Shown here one piece after another: positions 1 through 9,292 of a stretch of DNA of 64,000 nucleotides. The stretch is from Lysobacteraceae bacterium NML93-0399 (GTDB lineage: Bacteria > Pseudomonadota > Gammaproteobacteria > Xanthomonadales > Xanthomonadaceae). The first letter of the stretch is position 1. Each line of letters opens with the position of its first letter. Position numbers and translations under genes: made by a program. Below the pieces are notes generated by a model. That model saw only the letters and a list, made by a program, of their open reading frames with translations. It was not told the DNA's origin and made no database searches. Location: positions 620,001-684,000 of the forward strand of contig NTJI01000002.1 in NCBI GenBank assembly GCA_002307375.1, read 5' to 3'.

Positions 1-628
1 TGGCGAGCACCGGCACCTTCACCGCATCGACGAAACGGCGGTAGGTGTCGAGGTCATAGGCGGCCTCGGCGAAGATGCCGTCCGCGCCGGCTTCCACGCA
101 CGCGACTGCGCGTTCGATCGAAGCGTCCACGCCGTCGACCTGGATCGCATCGGTGCGCGCGATCAGGAAGAAGTCCGGATCGGTCTTCGCATCGGCCGCG
201 GCCTTGACGCGATCGACCATCTCGCCCTGCGACACGATCTCCTTGCCCGGGCGATGACCGCAGCGCTTGGCGCCGACCTGGTCTTCGATGTGGCAGGCGG
301 CGGCGCCCGCCTTGATCAGCGACTTGACCGTCCGCTCGATGTTGAACGCGCTGGCGCCGAAGCCGGTGTCGATGTCGACCATCAAGGGCAGGTCGCAGAC
401 ATCGGTGATGCGGCGCACGTCGATCAGCACGTCTTCGAGCGTGTTGATGCCCAGATCCGGCAGGCCCAACGAGCCCGCGGCAACGCCGCCGCCCGAGAGA
501 TAGATCGCCTGGAAGCCTGCGCGCTTGGCCAGCAGCGCGTGGTTGGCGTTGATTGCGCCGATCACCTGCAGCGGCGATTCGGCGGCGAGGGCGGCGCGGA
601 ATTTCGCACCGGCGGAAGAGGTGGTCAT
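1..628 (-). CDS. prpB: 2-methylisocitrate lyase, partial (3' end beyond the window)
   Basis: The gene cleaves 2-methylisocitrate to pyruvate and succinate, the last step of the methylcitrate cycle for propionate. 209 codons are visible from an ATG at 628; the C-terminus lies beyond position 1. The signature KRCGH is at residues 121-125, with the catalytic cysteine at 123, the same number as in E. coli PrpB. The metal-site region (VDIDTGFG, residues 84-91) and HIEDQ (113-117) are also intact. It is divergent from an HTH-citrate synthase gene, and prpE lies 2 kb away, so this is the edge of a prp locus; prpC and acnD homologues would be expected further left. The identification is secure. Confidence 0.96.
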   Translation of the reverse strand, partial: MTTSSAGAKFRAALAAESPLQVIGAINANHALLAKRAGFQAIYLSGGGVAAGSLGLPDLGINTLEDVLIDVRRITDVCDLPLMVDIDTGFGASAFNIERTVKSLIKAGAAACHIEDQVGAKRCGHRPGKEIVSQGEMVDRVKAAADAKTDPDFFLIARTDAIQVDGVDASIERAVACVEAGADGIFAEAAYDLDTYRRFVDAVKVPVLA

Positions 629-689
629 CGATGCGACTCCGGGTCTGCGGTGTACCGCGATGGCGTGCAATCTGGCACCATCCGACTGG

Positions 690-716
690 TTGATCAATCT
701 TGATCGAATCAATCAA
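690..716. promoter_or_regulatory. Palindromic candidate operator between prpB and the HTH-citrate synthase gene
   Basis: The divergent intergenic region has an 8-bp palindrome TTGATCAA (690-697), followed after two bases by a perfect 5-3-5 inverted repeat TTGAT-CGA-ATCAA (700-712) and a further TCAA. It is markedly AT-rich compared with its surroundings. The position between divergent promoters suits a regulator of prpB, either the adjacent HTH protein or another propionate regulator. Binding is inferred. Confidence 0.5.
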
Positions 717-732
717 TGCATCGGAATTCACT

Positions 733-1947
733 GTGAATGCGAACGATGGCGACCTGATGTCCGCCGCGCAGGCCTGCGCCGCGCTCGGCATCAGCACCGC
801 AACGCTGTACGCCTATGTCAGCCGCGGGCTGCTGGAATCGCGCCCCGGCGCCGACCACCGCAGCCGCGTGTATCTGCGCCAGGACGTCGAGCGCCTCGCC
901 CAGCGCAAGCGCGCGGGCCGCGGTGCGGCGCGCGGTGCGGCGCAGAGCCTCGATCGCGGCCTGCCGGTGATGGAAACGCGCATTTCGCTGATCCGTCCCG
1001 ACAGCCCCTATTACCGCGGCCGCTCGGCGGTCGCGATGGTTCGCGACGGCGCCACGCTCGAAGACACCGCGCGGCTGTTGTGGGACTGCGGCGATACCGA
1101 TCCCTTCGAAGTTGCCGCCGGTGACTGGCCGGCGCGCGTCGCGGCGATCGCCGGCGATCTCGCCCTGCCGCCGATCGAACGCGCGATGGCGGCAATCCCG
1201 CTGCTCGCCCCCGATCTGCGGCAGTCGCTGAGTGCAGCGCCGGCGGCCAAGCGCGGCGTCGCGGCGACGCTGCTGCGCCAGAACGCCGCATTGCTGATCG
1301 CGGGCAAGCCGGACGCGCGACCGGTGCACGCCCTGCTGGCCGAAGCCTGGCGCCCCGGCGATGCGGTGTTCGCGGATCTGGTGCGCGCCGCGCTGGTGCT
1401 GTGCGCGGACCACGAACTCAATGTGTCGGCCTTCGCCGCACGTGTGGTCGCCTCCACCGGCGCGCATCTGCATGCGACGGTCTGCGCGGGACTCGCGGCA
1501 CTGTCGGGCCCGCGGCACGGCGGCGCGACCGCACGCGCGCATGCGCTGATCCGTGAGGCCTGCGATGCGCCCTCGCCTGCCGCCTTCGTCAGTGAGCGCT
1601 GGCAGCGTGGCGACGACCTGCCCGGCTTCCACCATGTGCTCTACCCCGACGGCGACCCGCGCGCGGCCGAGGTGCTGGCGATGCTGCGCATGCATCACGC
1701 GGACGACCCGCGCATGCGGCAGGTCGAAGCGGTGCTCGATTCGGCGGCCGAAACCAGCGGACGCGCACCGAACATCGACGGCATGCTTGCCGCGATCTGT
1801 TTCGTCTACGCCCTGCCCGCCGCGCCCGCGCTGTGCATGTTCGCCGCCGGCCGCCTCGCCGGCTGGCTGGCGCATGCGCTGGAGCAACAGGAGCTCGGCC
1901 GCCTGATCCGCCCGCGCGCGCACTACACCGGCGCCGCGCCCGAGTGA
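733..1947 (+). CDS. Citrate synthase-family protein with N-terminal helix-turn-helix
   Basis: The protein has about 404 residues. An N-terminal MerR/excisionase-like helix-turn-helix (about residues 9-35, SAAQACAALGISTATLYAYV) plus a basic segment RKRAGRGAARG precede a citrate synthase-like domain. The catalytic residues are present: His262 in SGPRHGG, His301 in GFHHVLY and Asp349 in NID; the DPR arginine follows His301. It may therefore still condense an acyl-CoA with oxaloacetate. It is divergent from prpB, so a role in propionate metabolism or its control is inferred. The start is uncertain: TTG 700, GTG 733 or ATG 757 are all in frame. TTG 700 would sit inside the palindromic site, so GTG 733 was chosen on weak ribosome-site evidence. 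Confidence 0.8.
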   Translation: MNANDGDLMSAAQACAALGISTATLYAYVSRGLLESRPGADHRSRVYLRQDVERLAQRKRAGRGAARGAAQSLDRGLPVMETRISLIRPDSPYYRGRSAVAMVRDGATLEDTARLLWDCGDTDPFEVAAGDWPARVAAIAGDLALPPIERAMAAIPLLAPDLRQSLSAAPAAKRGVAATLLRQNAALLIAGKPDARPVHALLAEAWRPGDAVFADLVRAALVLCADHELNVSAFAARVVASTGAHLHATVCAGLAALSGPRHGGATARAHALIREACDAPSPAAFVSERWQRGDDLPGFHHVLYPDGDPRAAEVLAMLRMHHADDPRMRQVEAVLDSAAETSGRAPNIDGMLAAICFVYALPAAPALCMFAAGRLAGWLAHALEQQELGRLIRPRAHYTGAAPE

Positions 1948-2537
1948 TCCTGATGCTGCGCCCGTTGTAGGCGCGCTCACGCGCGCGAAGGGCCTTCTCG
2001 GTACAGCCTTTCGCGCGCACAAGCGCGTTCCTACACGAAGCGCGTCACGTCTCGACCTGAAACGTCGCCGCATGTGATTCCCCCCGCGCGCCGAACCCCC
2101 TGTAGGAGCGCGCTCGCGCGCGAAGGGCCTTCCCGGCACAGCCCCTCGCGCGCAAGCGCGCTCCTACACGAAGCGTCGCGTCACGGTCCGGCCTGAAAGG
2201 TCGCTGCAGGACTTACGCACGTGATTCCCCCCGCGCGCCGAGTCCTTTGTAGAAGCGCGCTCGCGCGCAAAGGGCCTTCCCGGCACAGCCTCTCGCGCGC
2301 AAGCGCGCTCCTACACGAAGCGCGATACGTCCCGGCCTGGAAGGTCGCCGCAGGACTTACGCATGTGATTCCCCGCGCGCCGTGCCCCCTGTAGGAGCGC
2401 GCTCGCGCGAAGGGCCTTTTCCGATACAGCCTCTCGCGCGCAAGCGCGCTCCTACACGAAGCACCGCGTCACATCTCGGCGTGACAAGCCAGCGCGTGGA
2501 TCATGCATGCCATTTGCAGAGGCCCGCGTGTTGCTGC
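1948..2537. repeat. Tandem array of four large palindromes (TGTAGGAGCG family)
   Basis: This 590-bp convergent gap holds no credible gene. Four copies of a hairpin unit occur, with right arms GCTCCTACACGAAG (first copy GTTCCTACACGAAG) beginning at 2027, 2160, 2307 and 2448, i.e. a period of 133-147 bp. Each copy pairs a left arm containing TGTAGGAGCGCGCTCGCGCG with a right arm containing CGCGCGCAAGCGCGCTCCTA around a GGGCC...CAGCC centre. The linker (CCTGAAAGGTCGC...ACTTACGCA...GTGATTCCCC) is repeated as well, so the whole unit was tandemly amplified. The family is dispersed in Xanthomonadaceae genomes; the array may act as a convergent transcription terminator. Confidence 0.85.
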
Positions 2538-4439
2538 CTATCCGGCGTCGGCGCCGCGCGCCAGCACGCGGCGCACTTCTTCCAGCGCGTTGGGATCGTC
2601 GAGCGTCGACAGATCGCCCGGGTCGCGCGATTCGGCCAGCGCCTGCAGCGAACGTCGCAGCAGCTTGCCCGAGCGCGTCTTCGGCAGTGCGCCCACCACG
2701 TACACCCGCGCCGGCCGCGCGACGGCGCCCAACTGATCGGCGACAGTGCGCATCATCTCGCCCGCCGTCGCATGCTGCGCATCCGGATCGGCCGACGCCT
2801 GCTTGAGCGTCGCGAACACGATCGGCACCTGCCCTTTGACCTCGTCCGCTACGCCGATCACCGCCGCTTCCGCGACCGCCGGATGGCTGGACACCGATTC
2901 CTCGATCTCGCGCGTACCGAGGCGATGCCCGGCGACATTGATGACGTCATCGGTACGCCCGAGGATGAAGGTGTAGCCGTCGTCGTCCTGGATCGCCCAG
3001 TCAAGCGAGCTGTAGAGCAGTTCATTGAAGTGCGAGAAATAACTCGCCAGGAAGCGCGCATCGTCGTTCCACACCGTGGTCATGCAGCCTGGCGGCAGCG
3101 GCGGCTCGATCACCAGCACGCCCTTGGTCCCCGGCGAAACCCGCTCGCCGGTCGCCTCGTCGATCACGCGCAGATCGAAACCCGGAGTCGGCAGACCCGG
3201 CGAGCCGAACTTCACAGGCTTGAGTTCCACACCGGGCATCAGCGCCAGCACCGGCCAGCCGGTCTCGGTCTGCCAGTAGTTGTCGATGATCTGCGTGCCG
3301 CCCAGACCCGCGCTGATCCACGTCGCCGTCGGCTCATCGAGCGGTTCGCCAGCGAGGAACAGATACTGCAGTTTCGACAGGTCGTACTGCGTCAGGAACG
3401 CCGGGTCCTGCTTCTTCAGCACGCGCACCGCGGTCGGCGAGGAGAACATCGTGCGCACGCCAAAGTCGGCGCAGATCTTCCACCAGATGCCGGCATCGGG
3501 TGCGGTCGGCAGGCCTTCGTAGAGGATCACCGTCGCACCTGCGATCAGCGGACCGTAGACGTTGTAGGAATGCCCGACCGCCCAGCCGACGTCGGACGTG
3601 GTGAACATCACCTGCCCCGGCCTGATGTCGTAGACCGACCACATCGACAGCGCCATCGCGACCGCATAGCCGCCGACATCGCGCTGCACGCCCTTGGGCT
3701 TGCCGGTCGTGCCGGAGGTGTAGAGCAGATAGCTCGGTTCGTTCGACTCGAGCCAAGCCACCGGCACATCGGTACCGGCGTATTGCGCGCGCAGCGTCGC
3801 GTAGTCGACGTCGCGACCTTCGACGCGGGCGTAGCCGGTGTCGAGGCCGCGATCGACGATCAGCACGTGCGGCGGTGGCGACGCGCTTTCCGCACATGCG
3901 GCATCGACAAGCGGCTTGTATGGAATGACCTTGCCGCCGCGGCTGCCGGCGTCGGCGGCGATCAGCAGCTTCGGTGTCGCGTCATCGATGCGAAGCACGA
4001 GGTTGTGCGCGGCGAAACCGCCGAAGACGACCGAGTGCACCGCACCGATGCGCGCACAGGCCAGCATCGCGAACACGGCTTCGGCCATGTTCGGCATGTA
4101 GATGACGACGCGATCGCCGCGCCCGACACCGAGCGCCACCAGCACCGCTGCGAAATCGTTGACCTCGCGATACAGCTGCGCATAGCTGATCTCGCGCGTT
4201 TCGTTCGTTTCGGTCGAGATCGCCACGAGTGCGAGCTGGTCGCCACGCGCGTCGAGATGCCGGTCGACGGCGTTGAAGCAGAGATTGGTTTCGCCACCGA
4301 CGAACCACTTGCGGAACGGCGGATTCGCATAGTCGAGGATCCGCTCGGGCGCCTTGTGCCAGTGGATCGCCTGCGCCTGCTCGGCCCAGAACCCCTCGGG
4401 ATCGTCGATGGAACGGCGATGGAAATCGTCGTATCGCAT
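2538..4439 (-). CDS. prpE: Propionate--CoA ligase (acyl-adenylate forming)
   Basis: It activates propionate to propionyl-CoA with ATP and CoA, feeding the methylcitrate cycle. The 633-residue protein is close to the roughly 630 of characterised PrpE. It carries the phosphate-binding loop YTSGTTGKPKG, the ADP-forming motif DNYWQTETGWP, the hinge region ILGRTDDVINVAGHRLGT, and the C-terminal RSGKLLRR with the catalytic, acetylation-regulated lysine. Of two in-frame ATGs at 4445 and 4439, the second has GGA at a suitable distance (8 nt) and was chosen. Acetyl-CoA synthetase is the alternative, but FNAVDRHL, the length and the nearby prpB favour PrpE. Confidence 0.93.
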   Translation of the reverse strand: MRYDDFHRRSIDDPEGFWAEQAQAIHWHKAPERILDYANPPFRKWFVGGETNLCFNAVDRHLDARGDQLALVAISTETNETREISYAQLYREVNDFAAVLVALGVGRGDRVVIYMPNMAEAVFAMLACARIGAVHSVVFGGFAAHNLVLRIDDATPKLLIAADAGSRGGKVIPYKPLVDAACAESASPPPHVLIVDRGLDTGYARVEGRDVDYATLRAQYAGTDVPVAWLESNEPSYLLYTSGTTGKPKGVQRDVGGYAVAMALSMWSVYDIRPGQVMFTTSDVGWAVGHSYNVYGPLIAGATVILYEGLPTAPDAGIWWKICADFGVRTMFSSPTAVRVLKKQDPAFLTQYDLSKLQYLFLAGEPLDEPTATWISAGLGGTQIIDNYWQTETGWPVLALMPGVELKPVKFGSPGLPTPGFDLRVIDEATGERVSPGTKGVLVIEPPLPPGCMTTVWNDDARFLASYFSHFNELLYSSLDWAIQDDDGYTFILGRTDDVINVAGHRLGTREIEESVSSHPAVAEAAVIGVADEVKGQVPIVFATLKQASADPDAQHATAGEMMRTVADQLGAVARPARVYVVGALPKTRSGKLLRRSLQALAESRDPGDLSTLDDPNALEEVRRVLARGADAG

Positions 4440-4544
4440 AAGCATCGTCCGGAATCAGCGGATGTCGCCCACGAGCATAGCCGCCTGTCTGCCACGACTC
4501 CCCTGAGACCTTGGTCGCAACGCGAACCCGATGTCGGCGTCCCC

Positions 4545-4550
4545 TACAAT
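4545..4550 (+). promoter_or_regulatory. Possible -10 element before the membrane-protein gene
   Basis: TACAAT lies 28 bp upstream of the ATG at 4579 and resembles the TACAAT upstream of typA (9938-9943). No convincing -35 was found. If real, it excludes the upstream ATG at 4531 as the start. Confidence 0.3.
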
Positions 4551-4578
4551 CGGCTGCTCCCGTTACGCACGGCCCCCC

Positions 4579-6015
4579 ATGACATCTCTTCCAAAGCCGC
4601 CGACTTCCGACTGGCCGCGGCAGGCCCTCTACGTCCTGCTGGTCTTGGTTGCGATGAAGTCGCTCTGGTTCGCGCTCGACCATACGCTGCGCGTGTACAT
4701 GGGCGACTCCATGGTCTATCTGCAGACCGCCGCGCACCTGACCGGCACGGGCGGCCGTTCGTTTCTCTACGGGTGGGTGCTCCGGTTCACCGCGTTCCCG
4801 TTCGTCATGCCCGAGTCGATTCTCGTCGTGCAGATGGCGTGGTCGACGCTGACGTGCATGGCGCTGTACGTCTTCACCCGATACTGCCTCGGCGCGCCGT
4901 TCCTGCACGCGGCGTTGCCGGCCTGCGTGTTGGCCGCCGAGCCCGCCCAGCTGTTCATGGAACGCATGGTGATGGCTGAAACACTGGGACTACTGGCCTT
5001 CGTGGTCACGATTCTGGTGTTCTCCCGCTATCTGGCCACCGGCAGCTTGCGCTGGTATCTCCTCGCTTGCCTCGGAGGCCTTGCCGCCGCCGCGTTCCGG
5101 ACCAGCTATCTGCCGGTCGCGATCGGGCTGTCAGTGCTGGCCCCATTGGCGCACGCCTTTCTACCAGGGCGGATCTCCTCGTCCGGACCGCATCGCCTGC
5201 GTCAGCTCGTCGCTGCCTTTGTGATTCTCCTGGCAAGCCATACCGCCTACACGCAGGCTTATGGCTGGGCGACGAAGTACCCTCCCGGCTACCTCGCTTA
5301 CACCGGCATGATGCGTATCGGTCTGGTGGCCCCACTGATCCGCGCCGAACATTTCGAAGGGACCGGCGTCTCCGGAGACATCCTGTCCGAAGTGAAGCGG
5401 CCTCTCGACGACCACTGGCAGCGCGGCCATCACATCTGGGAGGCGGACGGCCTGTGGCCCGCCATCCAGCGTCATTCGGACCAACCCGAACTGGTCGCAC
5501 GCACGATTACCCGCCGAGCGATGCTCGACGACCCGTTGGGACTTCTGGACATCAACATCCGCACGCTGGGCGGCTATTTCGATCGCAACCGTGTGCACTG
5601 GCGGATACTCGACGACAAGGGCGTCATCGCGCCGATCGATCGGGACCTCGCACTCATCCGGGAGTGGACCGGATGGGACGCCAAGGGAATCGACGCCACG
5701 GAGACGCCGGCCCGGCGCTTCTTCGCTTCATCCACACCTTGGCTGACACTGTGCCTGTTCGCCTTGGCGCCGCTGGCGATCCTGACCGCGCTGCGCGGTT
5801 GGCATACCGGACGACGGCGGGACTATCTCCTGCTGGCGTTCGCGTCGCTGGGCCTCGTCGCGAACCACCTGCTGTTCGCCCACATCGTGTCGTTCCGATA
5901 CCTGCATCCGTTCCCGTGGTTCGTGCTGGCGAACCTCGTCGCGATCAGTTCGGCCGGTCGTCTTTCGCGCGCACCCACGCATGTCCGGGATACCCGAGAT
6001 ACGTCAGCATCTTGA
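4579..6015 (+). CDS. Multi-pass membrane protein, possibly a GT-C-type glycosyltransferase
   Basis: The 478-residue protein has a hydrophobic first segment at about residues 16-33, followed by a loop with GDS (Asp43) and about eight to ten further membrane segments. A loop after the first membrane segment with an acidic residue is typical of GT-C enzymes that take lipid-phosphate sugars, but no family was assigned with certainty. A soluble stretch (about residues 250-370, including WEADGLWPAI) interrupts the membrane part. Its 3' end overlaps the convergent GT2 gene by 71 bp. A partnership, in which GT2 makes the lipid-linked sugar and this protein transfers it, is inferred from proximity only. 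Confidence 0.7.
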   Translation: MTSLPKPPTSDWPRQALYVLLVLVAMKSLWFALDHTLRVYMGDSMVYLQTAAHLTGTGGRSFLYGWVLRFTAFPFVMPESILVVQMAWSTLTCMALYVFTRYCLGAPFLHAALPACVLAAEPAQLFMERMVMAETLGLLAFVVTILVFSRYLATGSLRWYLLACLGGLAAAAFRTSYLPVAIGLSVLAPLAHAFLPGRISSSGPHRLRQLVAAFVILLASHTAYTQAYGWATKYPPGYLAYTGMMRIGLVAPLIRAEHFEGTGVSGDILSEVKRPLDDHWQRGHHIWEADGLWPAIQRHSDQPELVARTITRRAMLDDPLGLLDINIRTLGGYFDRNRVHWRILDDKGVIAPIDRDLALIREWTGWDAKGIDATETPARRFFASSTPWLTLCLFALAPLAILTALRGWHTGRRRDYLLLAFASLGLVANHLLFAHIVSFRYLHPFPWFVLANLVAISSAGRLSRAPTHVRDTRDTSAS

Positions 6016-6907
6016 CCTCCCAGCGCCCTCGGGCAACGGAATCCAGCACGACACCGATGACGGTGGACAGTGCCGAAATCACCAGAAGCGCGGCGACGAG
6101 GATGGCGGTCGGAAATCTGGGGACCAGCCCGGTGTGCAGGTAGGTCTGAACGAGCGGCTCGCCCAGAACGATCGCAGTCACGAGCAGGATGCCTCCGATC
6201 GCGCCGTAGAACGGGACAGGCCGTTCGGTAGCAAACAGACCCGCCATCGTGCGCAGGATCCGGAACCCGTCCCGCCACGTGTTGAGCTTGCTGCTCGAGC
6301 CGCTGGGACGGTCCTTGTAAGGCGTAACGACTTCGCCCACGGGCATGCGCAGTTGCAGGGCGTGGACCGTCAGCTCGGTCTCGATCTCGAAACCGGCTGC
6401 CCGGAGCGGAAAGCTTTTGACGAACCTGCGGGAAAACGCGCGATATCCGGACAGGATGTCGCGACAGGGGCTGCCGAACAGTCGTGAGAGAAACGTGGTC
6501 AGCATCCGGTTGCCGAACACGTGACCCGGGCGATAGGCGGCCTCGACCGTTGCTTCCCGGATACCCACCACCATGTCCTGCCCATCGAGGATGCCGGCGA
6601 CGAGCGCGCCGGCATGTGCTGCGGAGTACGTGTCGTCTCCATCCACGAGCACGTAGATATCGGCGTCCACGTCGGCGAACATCCGACGCACGACGTTGCC
6701 TTTTCCACGCATTCGCACGGAGCGCGTCACGGCCCCCACGAGGGCCGCACGCGACAACGTGTCGTCTTCCGACGCGTTGTCGAACACATGGACGATTGCA
6801 TCGGGAAGGGCGGCGGCGAAGTCCGCCACCACGCGCGCGATCGTCGTCGCCTCGTTGTAGCAGGGGACAAGGACCGCGATACGGGGCTGCCGCCCTTCGA
6901 GTTCCAA
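5945..6907 (-). CDS. Family 2 glycosyltransferase, polyprenyl-phosphate (DPM1/GtrB-like)
   Basis: It is a 320-residue GT-A enzyme. The N-terminal VLVPCYNEATTI (about residues 13-24) starts the nucleotide-sugar fold. DGDDTY (about 94-99) is the metal-binding DxD region, and DILSGYRAFSRRF (about 159-171) is typical of the dolichyl/undecaprenyl-phosphate sugar transferase group. Two membrane helices close the protein (about residues 235-257 and 269-292), as in GtrB-type enzymes. It probably transfers a sugar from a nucleotide donor to undecaprenyl phosphate at the inner membrane; the sugar is unknown. It lies 10 bp downstream of mdh on the same strand and overlaps the convergent membrane-protein gene. 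Confidence 0.85.
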   Translation of the reverse strand: MELEGRQPRIAVLVPCYNEATTIARVVADFAAALPDAIVHVFDNASEDDTLSRAALVGAVTRSVRMRGKGNVVRRMFADVDADIYVLVDGDDTYSAAHAGALVAGILDGQDMVVGIREATVEAAYRPGHVFGNRMLTTFLSRLFGSPCRDILSGYRAFSRRFVKSFPLRAAGFEIETELTVHALQLRMPVGEVVTPYKDRPSGSSSKLNTWRDGFRILRTMAGLFATERPVPFYGAIGGILLVTAIVLGEPLVQTYLHTGLVPRFPTAILVAALLVISALSTVIGVVLDSVARGRWEVKMLTYLGYPGHAWVRAKDDRPN

Positions 6908-6917
6908 GACGCGGCCG

Positions 6918-7904
6918 TCAGTTCAGCAGGTGCGCCACGCCCGAACGCTCTTCCTCGAGCTCGGCCAGCGTCTTGTCGATCGCCTGCTGGCTGAAGTCGT
7001 CGATCGGCAGGTCCTGGATGATCGTGTACTCGCCGTTCTCGGTGGTCACCGGGAAGCCGAAGATCACGCCTTCCGGAATGCCGTAGGAGCCGTCCGACGG
7101 GATGCCCATCGTCGTCCACTTGCCGTTGCTGCCCAGCACCCAGTCGTGGATGTGGTCGATGGCGGCGTTGGCGGCCGAGGCAGCCGAGGACAGGCCACGG
7201 GCTTCGATGATCGCCGCGCCGCGCTTGCCGACCTTCGGGATGAAGTCGTTGGCGTTCCAGTCGGCGTCGTTGATCTTGTCCTTCAGCGAGGCGCCATCGA
7301 CGGTCGCGAAGCGGTAGTCGGGGTACATGGTCGGGCTGTGGTTGCCCCACACGACGAACTTCTCGATGTCGCCCACGGCCACGCCGGCCTTGGTCGAGAG
7401 CTGGCTCAGTGCGCGGTTGTGGTCCAGACGCAGCATCGCGGTGAAGTTGCGCGGCTTGAGATCCGGCGCCGACTTCATGGCGATGTAGGCATTGGTGTTG
7501 GCCGGGTTGCCGACCACCAGCACCTTGACGTCACGCGAGGCGACCTTGTTCAGCGCCGCGCCCTGCGCGGTGAAGATCTTGGCGTTCTCGAGCAGCAGGT
7601 CCTTGCGCTCCATGCCCGGGCCGCGCGGACGTGCGCCGACCAGCAGGGCGATATCGGCGTCCTTGAACGCGACTTCCGGATCGTCGGTGCCGACGGTGCC
7701 GGCCAGCAGCGGGAACGCGCAATCCTCCAGCTCCATGATCACGCCCTTGAGCGCGGCCTGTGCCTTGTCGATCGGCAGTTCGAGCAGCTGCAGGATCACC
7801 GGCTGGTCCTTGCCCAGCATCTCGCCGGAGGCGATCCGGAACAGCAGCGCATAGCCGATCTGGCCGGCAGCGCCGGTCACGGCAACACGGACGGGCTTCT
7901 TCAT
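6918..7904 (-). CDS. mdh: Malate dehydrogenase (NAD)
   Basis: It oxidises malate to oxaloacetate in the TCA cycle. The 328-residue length is normal for the cytosolic-type bacterial MDH. The NAD fold motif GAAGQIG is at residues 11-17. The substrate-loop arginines (RGPGMERKD), the LDHNRA aspartate and the catalytic histidine in VWGNHSP are present. ATGs at 7910 and 7904 are both possible; AGAGGA lies 6 nt before 7904 and directly abuts 7910, so 7904 was chosen. A longer reading frame upstream is open only by chance, as it runs into the next gene. The GT2 gene follows after 10 bp. Confidence 0.97.
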   Translation of the reverse strand: MKKPVRVAVTGAAGQIGYALLFRIASGEMLGKDQPVILQLLELPIDKAQAALKGVIMELEDCAFPLLAGTVGTDDPEVAFKDADIALLVGARPRGPGMERKDLLLENAKIFTAQGAALNKVASRDVKVLVVGNPANTNAYIAMKSAPDLKPRNFTAMLRLDHNRALSQLSTKAGVAVGDIEKFVVWGNHSPTMYPDYRFATVDGASLKDKINDADWNANDFIPKVGKRGAAIIEARGLSSAASAANAAIDHIHDWVLGSNGKWTTMGIPSDGSYGIPEGVIFGFPVTTENGEYTIIQDLPIDDFSQQAIDKTLAELEEERSGVAHLLN

Positions 7905-7974
7905 CGTCATTCCTCTCGTATCGAATCGAACAGTACGTGGGTGGAAAGCAACCGGCGGGCGCAGGCCGGCCGGC

Positions 7975-9174
7975 TCAGGTGAGCTCCGCGAAAAATTCGC
8001 GGATGCGGTCGAGCCCGGGCGCGAGCTGCGCTTCGGGACAGGTGTAGCTGATGCGCAAGCTCCGCGGCTCGCCGAACGCCGAGCCCGGCACACAGGCCAC
8101 GCCCTTGGCTTCGAGCAGCGCGTTGCACAGCTCGACATCGTTGCCGATGCGCGTGTCGCCATGCGACTTGCCGAACGCGACGCTGATGTCGGGGAATACG
8201 TAGAACGCGCCGGACGGCTTCGGGCACACCACGCCGGGAATCTGCGCCAGCGCGGCCATCACCACGTCGCGGCGCGCCTGGAATTCGGCGCATTTGGCCG
8301 TCGGCACGTCCTGCGGCCCGGACAGCGCGGCGACCGCGGCGGCGGTGACGACTTCCGGCACATTGGTGATGTGGTTGGAGTTCATCGTCGCGAATGCCTT
8401 GGCGACGACTTCCGGCCCGGCCAGCAAGCCGACACGCCAGCCCGGCATGCCGTAGGTCTTGGACAGCGAGTCGACGAAGATCGTGCGCTCGCGCAGCTCG
8501 GGCCGCGCCTGCACGACGTTGTGATAGCCCACCCCGTCGAAGACCATGCGGTTGTAGATGTCGTCGGTGACGATCCAGGTGTCCGGATGGCGCACCAGCA
8601 CGTCCGCCAGGGCTGAGATCTCGCCCTGCGTATAGACCATGCCGGTCGGATTGGACGGATTGTTGAACAGGAAGACCTTGGGCTTGCGCGCCAGCGCGGC
8701 ATCGAGCTGCGCGGGGGTCAGTTTGTAGTCCTGTTCGGGCGGGCACGGCAGCAACTGGATGTCGGCGCCGACGATCTGCGCGATGTCCAGATACGTCGTC
8801 CAGTACGGCGTGGCGAACGCGAAGCCGTCGCCTTCGTCCAGCAGCACTTCGGCCAGCGTGTAGAGGATGTGCTTGGCGCCGATGCCACTGGCGCAGTGCG
8901 CGCGGGTGTAGCCCGGCAGGCCGATGCGGTCGAGGTGGCCGATGAAGGCATCGAGCAGCGCATCACTGCCGCGGTTGCTGCCGTACTGGCCGCTGTCGTG
9001 CTCGAGCGCCTCGCGCGCGGCGGCGTAGACGTGCGGGCCGGGCAGGAAGTTCGGCACGCCGATCGAGAAGCTGATGATGTCCCGCCCTTCGGCCTTCAGG
9101 CGCTTGGCCTTCTCGGCGACCTGCATGATCGCGCTGGGCTTGGCACGGCCGGTGCGCGCGGCGAGCTGGGGCAT
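7975..9174 (-). CDS. Class I aminotransferase, aspartate aminotransferase type
   Basis: It is a PLP enzyme exchanging amino groups between aspartate (or another amino acid) and 2-oxoglutarate. The 399-residue protein has Lys239 in [12 protein letters not shown] as the Schiff-base lysine, the NNPSNPTG motif at 171-178, DDIYN with the PLP-contacting Asp and Tyr, and LRISYT near the C-terminus with the carboxylate-binding arginine. The NNPSNPTG and [11 protein letters not shown] pattern fits the subgroup I-gamma aspartate/prephenate aminotransferases. It is upstream of mdh by 70 bp and shares the metabolite oxaloacetate with it. Substrate specificity cannot be fixed from sequence. Confidence 0.9.
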   Translation of the reverse strand: MPQLAARTGRAKPSAIMQVAEKAKRLKAEGRDIISFSIGVPNFLPGPHVYAAAREALEHDSGQYGSNRGSDALLDAFIGHLDRIGLPGYTRAHCASGIGAKHILYTLAEVLLDEGDGFAFATPYWTTYLDIAQIVGADIQLLPCPPEQDYKLTPAQLDAALARKPKVFLFNNPSNPTGMVYTQGEISALADVLVRHPDTWIVTDDIYNRMVFDGVGYHNVVQARPELRERTIFVDSLSKTYGMPGWRVGLLAGPEVVAKAFATMNSNHITNVPEVVTAAAVAALSGPQDVPTAKCAEFQARRDVVMAALAQIPGVVCPKPSGAFYVFPDISVAFGKSHGDTRIGNDVELCNALLEAKGVACVPGSAFGEPRSLRISYTCPEAQLAPGLDRIREFFAELT

Positions 9175-9292
9175 CGCGGAACCTCTGGTCGGGCAGCACG
9201 CGGGCTGCGGCAGCCGGTGATTTTAGCAGGCCGCCACCGGCGGGCGCGGCTGCCGGCGGTGTCGCGGCGGAACACTGCGGGGGCGAACAGCA

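Noticed and set aside
1963-2470. Possible CRISPR array
   Set aside because: Units are long palindromes with conserved linkers, not short repeats with unique spacers, and no cas genes are near.
2382-4979. 865-codon plus-strand frame opposite prpE
   Set aside because: It starts within the palindrome array and crosses into another gene; its composition is that of an antisense shadow.
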